From contig NC_058046.1 in assembly GCF_020085105.1 (NCBI RefSeq), positions 15,297,175 to 15,361,174 on the forward strand: 64,000 bases of DNA, written 5' to 3'. Below the pieces are notes generated by a model. It saw only the letters and a program-made list of their open reading frames with translations. It searched no databases and was not told the DNA's origin. The stretch comes from Siniperca chuatsi (lineage: Eukaryota > Chordata > Actinopteri > Centrarchiformes > Sinipercidae). Positions 52,621 to 64,000 of the stretch are shown here, one piece after another (the stretch's first letter is position 1; each line of letters starts with the position of its first letter). The position numbers were made by a program, and so were the translations under genes.

Positions 52621-55250
52621 ACAGAACACTGAGTGTGAACATTACTTTTACTTAAACTCTAAGGAATGTAGCTGACTAACTGACCAGTCTACAAAGTAGC
52701 AAATTCTCAAGGCAATAGCTCTCAAAACCCCAGTCAAAAGGCAACCGCACTTGTTTGTCAAAGAGTCTAGCCGCCTTTGAGTTAGTTCCTCTAGATAGTC
52801 TATGACCTGGATGGTTGATTACTTTATCAGAAATCTAAAAACAGTTTTGTAATGTTATGGTGACTTATGTCAGATCTTCACTTCACTTGTATCGCTTTTC
52901 TCTGACTTATTTTAAGCTGTTAAATAATCATTTCTTCCAACATTTGGGTTTCATTTGGTGTCTTATTGTACTTGACACCCCCTTTCACTAGCGTTAGCTT
53001 AATCGTGATATAAATAAATACCATAATCATTTATGGTTTAAAGTTTTTATTAATTGTATTTGTCTATGAAGTACAGCAATCAAGCCCTCCTGGGGTGGTC
53101 CTTCTAATGCGACTCAGTGTTGCTAATTACAGATTACAAATGGTAATTATTGCTTAAGGAGCATATTAGCATTTGATTAAAATTCCAACAAATAGTTTTA
53201 ATCCACATTCAAATCAATAACACACTATAACAAACCAAAGCATGTTTCCCACAGAACAGTTGAATTTGTTCTATCCTGCTGTACATGGCTGATAGTAGCC
53301 ATACTTTTACATAGATACACTAAATCTCAGAATCTTCAGGAAAAATTGAAGGCGAAAAAAGAGCATGAAAGACCCTTAAAAAACTATTCTAAAGGTGTTT
53401 GAGTCAAGCATCAAGCTTTAATGACTTCAATGTACTCATTTATTGGCTAGTACTGTCATACCAGGCATCTCCAATTCCTGTGGCTGAAGCAGGCTGCGGC
53501 TAGAAAACAGAATATGTGATTATTTGAACTGGACATGGGCAGTAAAGGAATACTGGCCACATCATTAAAGGCATCAGCTCCATATGCCATTCTTCTGCTG
53601 CACACAATATAACTAGCTATTCATTGAACATTCAGCTTTTGTCTGACTGAATGCTTTATGAGATGCATGATTCAACATCTAGAGTGAAAATGACCGTATC
53701 ATGTTTCACTTAACCAAGACCTAACCCACATTATAATACAGTCTGAGTCAAGTACATTTAGTAGTCTCACTGCCATTTATATCTAATTGCAGTCAGTGGA
53801 AGAACATGATTCTGAGTTTTTAACCTGTCTGTGTCTGTTTGCAGGTGCGTGCATGGGCAGCCACACACATACTGTGGATTAGTGTATTATCAACAGGACC
53901 AGGATCATTAAGAGGAAAGGCCTGCTCACTGCAGACTCATCAGTTATCCATGTTAGCTCAATAGAAAAGCTGAAGACAGCTGAAAGGAATTGTTTGGCTC
54001 ACGTGCTCACATCTCCATCTACTTAACTGAAAGATTGGTTCAGGGCAGTTCACTGTGTTGCTGCCAGTGCTCTCCTGCTTGTAATTAAAGTGTTTTATTT
54101 TGTAGGATGGATGAGATATCAAGCAAAGTGATCCTACGCTACAACAAAACACATTATTGGCTTCTCATCCAATGTTTGACATACATCCAGATTACTCATA
54201 GACGTGTCTATATGTCAGAAAACTCTTAAGGTTACAGAAGTTATATGAAATCTTCTTCTCTAGAAGTCAATGTTGCCATAAATCACCACACACCACTGAA
54301 GGCTGATTATCACTTTCTCATTATTAGAGGCCAAGAGCTCGCAACAGAAGGCTTTATCATCTACATCACCTTCATCATCACTCTTACAAGTGACGCCATG
54401 GTCATATCACTGTGTCTCAGATGAATAAATGTCCATGCAAGCAGCATACAAGGACTTGGACTCTCTGTGTAGTGGGATGAAGTTAATCCAGTTATAACAT
54501 CCCCTTTGTAATTTTCTTGCTCAAAGTAAAATTTCATCAGCCCTGTTTGCAGATAAAAGGTCATTCTATGACCTCTTATGTGTGTGTACATGTGCGCTAC
54601 AGAGAGTCAGATGGAGAGAGGTATTCATCTGTGTAATTTTTGTCTCTGTGTGTTTGTTTATGTGAAAGTGGGCACAGTGTTAACCAGGGGGGTGGAACAG
54701 GCCAGCACTGAAACAAGGGCCAGAGGGGAAGACGTAATGAGTTATTATACACACAGCACAGCATCTAAAAAGAGAAGAGGCTGTTAAGCGCTGCCTGTTC
54801 GCTGCTGCATGTGGGTGATAGCATTCACTGAAGCCTGACCTATTTGATGGGGAGAACATATCCTGACATGGCTACAGTGCAGGAACATCCACATGTCACA
54901 AAAGAGAACAAGTCTTTAAAACCTGGAAGGCTTCAGACTCACTGTCAGCTCTATATTTACCAAGGTCACTGCTTTGAAAGAGTGAATCTAGAGGCTGTAA
55001 ATCACCATGCACAAACAACACATATCAAACTACAAAGATATAAACTCAGATGGGGGTGACAAGGGATCCACAGTTGAATTATAAACGTATCCACGAGGCA
55101 TTGTGGGGTTGCATTATGCAATCACCAGCATACAGATTTTCAAGTCAAGGGACATGGTTGGCCAGAGGGAGGCGCGGTGCATCCTTCGTCCTTCATTTGA
55201 ATATAACAATTAATGGGGAAGTTTGACTAAACCCTGGTAAAGCACAGTGG
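52621..55250. other. Divergent fam81b-mctp1 intergenic region
   Basis: Head-to-head spacer of about 2.6 kb, AT-rich, with no gene or clear mobile element. It should contain regulatory DNA of both genes, but no motif stands out. Confidence 0.5.
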
Positions 55251-55622
55251 ACAGAGCCGGGACGCAAAGACCGTCAACAACCAAGCAGAGCATTTAGCTA
55301 CCAAGCAGTAATCTTGCAGAAGTCACTGCATGTGCTCCAACTTCACCACAGAGGTGAGATAAATCTTCAATAGATGAGGCTATTGCTTGCCGTCTAACAA
55401 GCGTGCTGCACACAGTGTGGCATAAAATTTACAGTGCTGCCTGCATAGGCATTCTACAAGGTTCGTTGGGAGAAACCCCCTTTCATCATCACACTGTGCG
55501 TCTCCTTCTTGGCGCTCTGAACTGATCATCAGTGGAAGTGCTCCTGAGCTGCAGCAGCCCAACTGTGACATCCTTCCACTATTCAGTGTGTGCTCAGGCT
55601 GGCTGGCTGCTGCACAGGCACC
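55251..55622 (+). promoter_or_regulatory. mctp1: mctp1 promoter/5'UTR region
   Basis: Base composition becomes more GC-rich and CpG dinucleotides increase from about 55140 up to the start codon. The transcription start is not determinable by eye. Confidence 0.35.
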
Positions 55623-56159
55623 ATGGAGCAAAAATCACCTAAGGATGAGAGCACCGCCAAGGGACAAGAGTCTCTGTCCTACCAGCGGAGGATGTGGAAG
55701 AATTTCCAGGAGAAAACCAAGCCTTGGCTTAGTCCTAAACTGGGATCGGAGCGTCGGGGTGCCGGGGGCGCCGAGGGCAGCAAAAAGGAATCGGGGTTAT
55801 GGATGTTTAAGAGGAAAAAGAAACAGTTGGACCGGGTGTTTTCGTCGTCTCAGCCGAATCTGTGCTGCTCTACGCCGGCGCCTTTTGAAGGAGAAAAGAA
55901 GTCCCTTGGAATCGACGCGGTTCCCGGCACCAGCAGCGACGGGCAGCCTCTGCTACAACCCCTTGGCGCAGCTTCTGGAGCCACGGGGAGCAAACCCGAG
56001 CTGACGGCGCACGGAAGCCCCAAACTCCCCGTATCCCAGCTGATCGTGTACCAGCAGAAGAGCTCCTCTCTCGGCTCGGCGTGCTTCGAGAAACTGGTGG
56101 TGGACCCAGCCGCGGTGGTGGGAGAGGAGGAGCAGCTGCGTAAAAACGCAAGTGATTCT
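55623..56159 (+). CDS. mctp1: MCTP1 first coding exon (partial gene)
   Basis: N-terminal exon of a multiple C2 and transmembrane domain protein. The start is MEQKSPKDES, in a good ACCATGG context. Diagnostic MCTP1 N-terminal blocks are present: QRRMWKNFQ (about 26-34), the basic stretch FKRKKKQLDRVFSSSQPNLCC at about 62-82, and QQKSSSLGSACFEKLV near 145-160. The region is low-complexity and positively charged; the three C2 domains and two membrane helices of the family would be encoded by exons beyond the window. In the family, MCTPs sit in ER membranes and bind Ca2+ through C2 domains. The end is set at a consensus donor GTGAGT (56160); the frame stays open to a second donor at 56216. Position next to fam81b fits vertebrate synteny. 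Paralog a/b is not resolved. Confidence 0.85.
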
Positions 56160-59007
56160 GTGAGTAAAAAGCATGTGGCAGAATACGCATCTGGTAGATT
56201 ATCTGCTACTACCAAGTAAGGCTATTGCAAAATTTCGTTTATTAAATAAATAAATTAAATAAAGGAGACAAGTTCCATGATGGTGATGCTGATGCGACGT
56301 GCTCACTTGTTCGTATCATGTGATGCACTCATCGATTTGCCAGTCCACTGCTTTCTTTACTCTGTACTGTAGCTTGTAGGGCTGTATGGGCCAGATGACT
56401 ACAACCAATGCCAGTGTAGGCCTGTGTGACCATCACCAACAACAAGCTTACATCACAAACAGCTTGGTTTGGTATCATGTCACCATCACAGTCGCCCCAT
56501 GCTACATATCCACGCTATGTAAGGTTATTTCAATTAAAGACTCCCTGATAGGATTTCTATACAGGCCACATGCTCTGATGTCACTGACAGCCTCATTTTG
56601 CCTCCTCACATCCTTTGCTTCCAGTATAGGGATTGTCCCTGTCACAGTGTCCTTGCGTGCTACAGGCCCATGCATGCTCAAGGGTTCATCATGGCTTTCC
56701 TTTTTATGAAAAGTGGCCAGTTGGCAAATGGTTATCATGTAGCCACCAGCAGTGTTGGAGCCTGATGGCAGGTATATGCCCACACATCTCAACATGCTGA
56801 GGGTGTCAGGGTGTCCTATAGGAGAAACATTATCAAAGGGATATGTCAGCCACAGTCAGCTATTGTGAAGGCTATATTCACAGAAATGACATACAACCCT
56901 AAAAGTCTGAGAGAAAACTTGAAATATTAAGTCAAATCATATGGAAAACACTATCTGATGAGAGTAATAATTTAGATAAAGATCTGTATGGTCATGTCTA
57001 GACTCACGCCTTGTACACTGATAGCATTTCAGTTCACTAGTCCTAGGTCATGTCATTTCAGACAGGCTGTTCTGATGTTTAATAGTACTGTCAAATAAAA
57101 TTGAAGATACAGTATGCGGGCAAGCCCATAAGCACATTCTGTTTCAGTGGCAACAGTTATTGTAAAGCTTTTCATCTCACCACTCTTGAAGTGCTCCAGA
57201 CCTGCTTCTGAGCATCATCCAGATCTCTGTCTAAAAGTGATTTAGCATATAAGTACACTTCTGCCCACTGAAGTTGGAGCCAAAGACCTTTTATCCATTA
57301 AATCTCTATAGAAGTGCAGTGCGCTCAGCTGAAGAGGAAAAAGAAAGCAATTATTAATGACTTCACTGAAATTGATCTTGCAGCTTCATCACAGCACTTA
57401 TCAGGTCAGTTACATAATACACAGAGAGATCTCACTTTGCCAAATAAAGTTTTAACATTCAGCATGAGCCATTAGTTACCTCCTGATCTTACCATGTTTA
57501 TCCAAGCTTCTGTTATTTATTCTTTGGATTATCCACATACTGTAGCTGGAAAGAGGAGAGCAGTGGTAAACACTACTTACAGCATCATCTTCTCAGATTA
57601 TAGTACAGTGATAGAGTAATTTATTGTTTGCTTGACTATATGCATGTACAGTCACAGATGTAAGATATACAGTATGATCTTAATCTATTATGTAGAAATA
57701 AAAATGAAGAAATGATGAGATGATGGGTGATAGAAATAAATAAAGGTGATGAAGACAGATCAGACAGGGTTAGAGGTAATGAGCAATGATGAGGAGATGG
57801 GATGAGGTCAAATGAGATAAGATGAGAGATATGATGTGATGTGTGATAAGTAAGAGAGAGCAGATGAGAACAGATGCGATTAGATTAGATGTGCTTTATT
57901 AATACCTGAGAGAAAATCAATGAAGTCAGTGAAATAAACACTTAACATCACAACACACAGGAAGATAATCTAGCTAAAAATGTCAATGGTTGATGCATTT
58001 TTGCATTTGCTTTTGTTCACATGTGCATATTGGCGATGCACTTATGTGCGGCCTAAACACTTTACTTGCCCAACAAGGTAAATACCTCAAAATCACACAC
58101 TTTTACAGTCATCCACAAATCCAGCATTAGGTGACTGCATAGGTGACTGCATACAACTTCTCATCACTAAAATGAGAGCATAAAGCTCCAAGCCACAATT
58201 TCATAAATTAAATAAGAATATATGGTACATAAACAAAATGCCATTTCACAGTTTGATTTGGAAAGTAGGTGATGCAAGGGATTAATGCCAAGTTCTGGAA
58301 GTCATTTCATTATTGACTCAATGGAGGGAGAAAAAGCATATTTAACATTTGCAGCTTGCAGTGCAGGTACCGTAATAACATGACAGGGGAAAGCACCTGC
58401 TGACATAGAAAATACATCTCGATTTCACACTTTTCTGTGCTTCTGTAGCTTCAGTTCCCTTCCCCCGCCATCATCACCTGACTGACCTGCTAGAAGCCCA
58501 GTGTCAAGTACAACATTACTACAACAAATGATTGTAAATGCAGGTTCTTAATTCCAGTGAGTTAATAAACATGCATTAATCGATGGTATCCACATTCCCA
58601 CTGCTCCAAGACTGCTTTCTCTGTGGCACTGGGTTTTAGGCAGTCAATTGGAGCTGTGCTTGCATTTATTTCTTGAGACACAGCCTACCATGTTGGTGTG
58701 ATACAGGTTTCTACTCCTCACTGGGACTCCCCCTGGCTGTTTTTCTTCCTATAGGCAACTGCCACTCAAATAAGTTTAGCCTCATTAACTAAACATGTTA
58801 CTTTATCAGCCTGTAAAGCAAGCTATGCTCACTTTCACTCTGAATCAATCAATTTGCTATTTGCTGTACACTGGAAGACTTTGGATCTTAACACGTTATA
58901 TAGGCTATTAGAAAGACCTCAAATCTAAACATTTGTTTTCCAAATTTAAATGGGTTGCCACAAATCAAAGGGGCAATCAAGACCATTCAATATCTTTGAA
59001 ACAAGAA

Positions 59008-59551
59008 GGTTAGGTCACCTCCCAGCCCTCCCTTAACCACTGGAGGTTGACTCAGGGACCATCAATAAGCTTAAATAACATAATACCAAAGTTTTTTTCA
59101 ATACCTTCATGCTGACTTGACTATATTAGTAAAATGTTTGATTAAAAACTTATACTAAATTGGTTTCACGTAGCACACTTATTTTGATTGCTAATGTGTC
59201 GTTCATTTATTTTACATAAATATTTAAAAATATATATAATGGCAGTTTTTTCAATAGCTTCCATGTAATATGACCCAGTGAGTCCAAATCATTACCAAAA
59301 TGTATTACTACACCGGAAAAGATTTGTAGTCACTGGGTCACATTGTGTGTTATACAGTCTATGGTCACATTACATGGTTATTAAAAAAGGTATGAACACC
59401 CCCCCCCCCAGAATTTTCTATAAAAATATTTAAATATGGGCAAGTTAGCATGAAGGTCTTGAAAAAAACATCGGTATTGTGTCATTTAAACTAACTTATT
59501 GATTTTAGTCAACCTCCAGGTTAAGCGCGAGGGGTGGGAGGTGAGCTAACC
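59008..59551. mobile_element. Foldback (long terminal inverted repeat) element
   Basis: The left arm starting GGTTAGGTCACCTCCC at 59008 is complemented by a right arm ending GGGAGGTGAGCTAACC at 59551. Complementarity continues inward, for example AATACCTTCATG (about 59100) against CATGAAGGTCTT (59450), and TGACCCAGTGA (about 59271) against TCACTGGGTCA (59331). Arms are roughly 230-280 bp with scattered mismatches. No coding capacity; a MITE/foldback element is the simplest reading. Confidence 0.7.
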
Positions 59552-59846
59552 GTCCTCCTGCTGCCAACTCTGGGTGAAACTGAGTAAGAAGACGCCAACC
59601 GGATTCAAACCACGCACCTGAATTAATTAGCTAACATTTTTTCTCGTGACTTAGTCTAAGGTACACCATCACCAGTACGGAGGTCAGAAACTACCGCGCC
59701 TGAATAAATATTCGGGTCCAAAAAAGCGAGGGAAATTAGCGGAGGTCAGAGGTGAACGAAGCTTAGCGGCTAACTGTTAGCATACCGTGAACCGCGGCCG
59801 CCCGCCGCAGGACTGGTTGTCACATCAGACCGAACCAAATCTATTC

Positions 59847-59888
59847 ATGGCGGCACCCACTCCGTTAATAGAAAGATGGAAAACGTTA
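59847..59888 (+). other. Possible alternative first coding exon in mctp1 intron 1
   Basis: In a CpG-rich patch, an ATG opens 14 codons (MAAPTPLIERWKTL) ending exactly at a consensus GTGAGT donor in phase 0. I do not recognise the peptide. It could be an alternative mctp1 promoter and first exon, or chance. Confidence 0.3.
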
Positions 59889-61934
59889 GTGAGTGCATTA
59901 TAAGAGATAAGGACAGACACCGGTTAGAGAGTCAAAGCATTTGCTGCAAATTATTTCCATCGCTATTACTTTTGTAGCTTAATTTACTGCGCGGCAACAG
60001 CTGTCCCAGCTTTTACTGCATTCAAACATGCCTCTTCTGCCTCGTGTGAAAGGCCCAAGGAGTGCTGTAATGATTATCCTGTGACGGTTCAACACATACA
60101 TTATTTAATGGTGAGTCAAGCTTTGGCATTATTTTCATGACAAGCTAGCACGTGCTTCTGTTGTGCTGTACAGTAACACTGCAGGTTCATCTTTCTCGGC
60201 CTGCTCTCCTATGTTTTGTCACTTCAAGTGTCGCTGTCCATGGAGTTGATCAATGGTATTGAATCGTAGATGTAATAAATCTGCATCCCGAACCAGACTA
60301 GTACCCTAACTTACTTAAATGGACATCAGTGGGATCAACCTGTAGCTCTGGTCACATTTCTTTATCATCTCCAGCCAGTTTAGTTGTATTGGTCTCCATG
60401 TTTAACCATTGAAGAGAATCAAATAATTTTTCTGAGTGTTTGGACTTTCCTATGAATAGGCTATGCTGTTAGCACAACATGCAGCAAAAGATGAATGTTT
60501 AATCAAACAAAACAGGCTTTCTGAGAAAAAATCTCAGTCTCTGTTTTCTGCTTTTAGTCTGAGACTCAACGCTCTGCTTCCAGTTCTCAGTCATGTCTTA
60601 CTACATTCTTCCTTTTGCTCAGCTCATATGGAGTACTTTAAAATATTTAACACTTATGAACTAGGGAAGTAGGTTTTTGTGTCACAGAGACTATACTTAC
60701 AACCTAATGCTAAATTTATCAGATGTAAAAGATGTGTGGTGGGTATTTCCATCTGGTTTGACTGGATGTTTACTGACTAAAATCAAAATAACCTTGTTAG
60801 TTTCTGGCTGGCAAGGCCAGTCAGTTGTTTTAAACAGTTTAAATTTACTGAAAAAGTATCACATCCATGAAATATAGCTTACAGATCTCAGTACATGTTT
60901 CATATCAGATACTGTAACTTTGCTTTGATTTTGGTTATTGTCCTCTTTTGATAATGCAGTGACTGTGAAATAAGACATATTTGGATGTCCTGTAGGAATA
61001 AGTGTCTTACTTTGTGGCTGTTATCTGGGTTGTGTTGTGAGAACAGCATTGTGGCCACTTGGAAACAGCCTGTGGCATCGTTCTGGAAGTGTCCTGATGG
61101 CAGCTTAAATTAGGATTCATTACAGCCCAGGGGACCTTCGGTTGTAACACACGCTGACAAGCACATGATTGATGCTGACCTCGAAGCTGTGTGGGCATCG
61201 TGAAGTAGATTTTTTTTTTTCTCACATTGGCAAAAGTATGACTGATACAGCTTGGGGATTTTGATGGGTTTTAGCTCTCACTTTGTGATTAAGTGTCTTG
61301 TAGTGCCCGGTGTCTGGCTCTGTCTGTGTCTCTCTGCCATGGATATCTGTGAATGACCTGTCATAGAGGATTCAAGTGGTTTTACCTGTAGACAAGTGCA
61401 ATTGTGAGCAGCAAATTTACATTTAATTTTAGTTTAAGGAGGTGGTGTGATGGCTCAGTTGTTTGCAGTGTTTCCTAAAGGCCCAGAAGTTGAGGCTTAT
61501 TCCCAATCCCTTTGCTTCAGCTTTGTCTGTGCTCACAAGGGCTGTCAGCATTTGAAGACGAGGAACTTGGATTCATCGAAAACTTAAAGTGCTTATATGT
61601 ATGAATGTGAGTGAGTATTATGTATCTGTTAGCCGTGCTATGAACTAGTGAGCTGACAACATGGCGTCACCTTGCTTTCTGCTTATTAACTATACCCCGG
61701 AAAAAGATGGAAGAATAAATAACATAGCCTTTTTTCAGTTTTGAGTCATTTAATCATTTTTTTGTGCCTCTGGGCATTTTTTAATGTCTCATCAGATTAT
61801 TTCCGTTATTCAAAGTACTGGAGGAACTTGAGTAATTCTTGATTCAAATGCTCTGCCTCAGCACTTTGTTTTAGCCATGGAACTATTATGCTGTAAATGA
61901 ATTCATGGACACTAATCAAGAACTGATTGTGTGA

Positions 61935-63771
61935 AAACCTGAAAAAGTCATGGAATTAGTAAAATCCTTCAAAGTTTTGGAAAAGTCATGGAATTTTGTT
62001 GTGTGTAATGAAATTAATTGTTACAGTAATCTTCCGTGGATAAACGTCCACATAATGTAACATAACGGTAAATGCATTTTCTGAAGCTGTTGACGTAACG
62101 TAGCTCTAATATGCATCGATGCGTAACAACGTTTTGTTTACTATCATGTACGTTTCTTCATTTTCTCCCCGTGTTCCGTCTCTCCCTCCATGTATGCCAG
62201 CTAGCTGAAATGATCTGTTTGAATAGAGTTTGAATCTCATATGTTTGAATAAGGCAAGTGTAATTTAATATGTCATGGCCAATGACCGATACAAACTTTG
62301 GTTAGAAACTGAACAAGAGAATGACCAACGAGATGTAAGCTTTGCAATAAGAGCTTCATTATTAGCAATATGGGGGAGGCAGCCCTCCCAAGTCATACTA
62401 AGGGAATGGAGCACATACATCATCGGAAGACTGTGAGAGATGGCTTACAAATCCAGGCAAGTGGACCAGGGTCTGCCTCCAACCAGAGCACTGTTGCTAC
62501 AGCTACCCAAAGCACTTTAAATGTAATACCAGCAACCACTGCTACCGCGACTTCGGCTGCTGAGACATTTTGGGCACTTACGGTGTCTGGGTATGGCCCG
62601 TGAGGTATGTCTGTGTGTTTATAATCAAATGTATTAAGAATACACAATATATTCAGTTCAGTTTTCCCTGATGCTTGATAGCCAGTTCCAGACTTCGTTA
62701 CAAGTGCTTGTTACAAGTGCTTGTTACAAGTGAATTTTAGCCTCCTTGAGTCTTTCAGGCATGCAAACTAGATAATTGACCAAATACTCACTCAGAGTGA
62801 CGGACAGCTAAGGTAACGTTAGCTAGCTAGCTAATTTTACAGCTTTGTTTCATGTGATGTCCATCTTAGTCCATGGGCCAGACCTGGAAATTTCACAGAT
62901 CGGTACCATCTGAGGTGGGAAAGGTTTAATTGTCCTACATTGTTATTCACATTTCAATGACCAAATTGATATATGATAGACCTGTCAAAAGAGTAGCTAA
63001 ATATATTTTATAAGTCGTAATAGATCGGCTCATTTACAGAGACCAGTAGAAGTAACCTGGATGTAACGTAACGTTACCCCTTAACAGAATACACTAAGAT
63101 GCAATCTCTCTCTTCTTGCAGCAGACGATAAATACACATGTATAAAACATGAAACGCATGCATGAGCTAGCTCTTATCAAAGCAGAAGAAAACATTTTTT
63201 GCCGCTTGTTTTTACATTAATTAGCCTATCCTCCATTCAACATATTGGATACAATAGCAAACGATAGACCAGATAAATAATTGTACTAGTTTGCATGTCT
63301 GATGTTTTTAAAACAACAGTCTGAGCGTATGCCTACATAATTATGCTCAAGAATTGTTTTGCAGACTTGCATCCAGAAATTTGTTTATAGTCAAATGTAT
63401 TAAAAATACACTGACTGTACAATCAGTTCCATTTTGCCTAATGCTTAAAAAGCAGTGCCAGACTGATAAAAGTGCTTGTAAAGCTATTTATTTAAATAAA
63501 AGACAATGTATTGAATGTACCTGTAGTATTTGAAGTAAATATGAACATACTCAACTATTAGACCTTGAAAAAGGTTGCTGTTTCATTTTCATACAAAAAT
63601 TAACATTTGGAGCAAAGTACACTGTACAGTATAGTACACGAACAGAACTGTATAATACAGTTTTACTCGTGTACTTATGTTAGGTTTTAGGTTCTTAGGT
63701 TTTGAATGGTCATGGAAATTTTATTATGAAAAGGTTTGAGGTTTTGTCCATGAAAATGTGTGAGAACCCTG
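61935..63771 (+). mobile_element. Decayed hAT-type transposon with BED zinc finger
   Basis: At 62334 a frame reads CKLCNKSFIISNMGEAALP followed by SHTKGMEH, a BED-type finger (C-x2-C...H-x5-H) like those at the N-terminus of hAT transposases; upstream the matching frame is shifted, and a stop truncates the product at 62603. The right edge ends GTGTGAGAACCCTG (63771), a hAT-like terminus. The phrase AAAGTCATGGAATT near 61965 and 61981 is typical of fish hAT ends. The left boundary is uncertain. Confidence 0.55.
62698..62732. repeat. 13-bp tandem repeat, 2.7 copies
   Basis: Unit TTACAAGTGCTTG in direct tandem. The core ACAAGTGCTTGT is nearly palindromic. It lies inside the decayed hAT element. 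Confidence 0.9.
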
Positions 63772-64000
63772 GAGGCTGGAATTGACAACATTTTGATTAT
63801 TACAGTTGTTAATTAATTTTCAATTGTTAGCTAAGCCTTTCAGCATTAAATTTAAAACAACCAGATAAACTGTCACTTGATCAAAAGCAACCATTTACAC
63901 TATTGTGATTAGCCTAAGCTCTTCTCTGCCTGTCAGTCATTCCGTATCCCTTGTCTGAATTATTTCTGCAGCAAGGTCACAAACCTTGTGTTTTTGTCAG

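Larger units (their letters stand above)
56160..64000 (+). other. mctp1: mctp1 intron 1 (runs past window end)
   Basis: No exon encoding a C2 domain is seen to the right edge. The sequence is AT-rich except for a GC-rich patch at about 59515-59890. Mobile-element traces are given separately. Confidence 0.65.

Noticed and set aside
55588-56215. Other-frame reading frames (106-138 aa) over mctp1 exon 1
   Set aside because: GC-rich shadows of the true MCTP1 frame; only the chosen frame shows MCTP1 N-terminal blocks.
61440-61520. A-box-like GATGGCTCAGTTG suggesting a tRNA-derived SINE
   Set aside because: No B box, tail or target duplication could be found; the match is too short to support.

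Overview
This window is vertebrate nuclear DNA and almost certainly comes from a percomorph-type teleost fish. The evidence is short exons with GT-AG introns, long dinucleotide microsatellites, tRNA genes and fish-type repeats, together with fish-specific Gig2 genes. All splice sites below were placed by reading donor/acceptor motifs and checking that codon phase carries through every junction; family names come from recognition of the translated exons, not from a database search.

Layout: 1-2590, gene-poor flank with a TG microsatellite. 2606-10183 (-), arrdc3 (8 coding exons, 412 aa) with a roughly 2.9 kb AT-rich 3'UTR. 12092-15333 (+), arsk (8 coding exons, 522 aa). 16526-32418 (+), skic3/ttc37 (40 coding exons, 1570 aa). 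32280-38552, an imperfect tandem duplication; each unit holds the 3' end of skic3 (intact in unit A, decayed in unit B), a minus-strand single-coding-exon gig2 gene, an ISRE-bearing 5' noncoding exon and a tRNA-Ile (intact in A, degenerate in B). 39471-39543 (+), tRNA-Phe. 40354-52185 (-), fam81b (8 coding exons, 351 aa). 55623 to the right edge (+), first coding exon of mctp1 followed by about 8 kb of intron containing a foldback element, a GC-rich possible alternative promoter and a decayed hAT/BED-finger transposon.

Functionally the window is a mixture. ARRDC3 is a trafficking adaptor for ubiquitin ligases, ARSK a lysosomal sulfatase, SKIC3 the TPR scaffold of the cytosolic Ski RNA-decay complex, FAM81B a coiled-coil protein and MCTP1 a multi-C2 ER membrane protein. 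The skic3-fam81b-mctp1 block matches the human 5q15 arrangement in mirror image as I remember it; arsk is inverted relative to that arrangement and arrdc3 is brought next to it.

The most interesting locus is the gig2 pair inserted between the convergent skic3 and fam81b genes. It consists of interferon-type, PARP-like genes with a C-terminal Cys/His cluster resembling a piggyBac transposase zinc ribbon. They were duplicated together with a skic3 exon and a tRNA gene, and the skic3 and gig2 transcripts probably overlap tail-to-tail.
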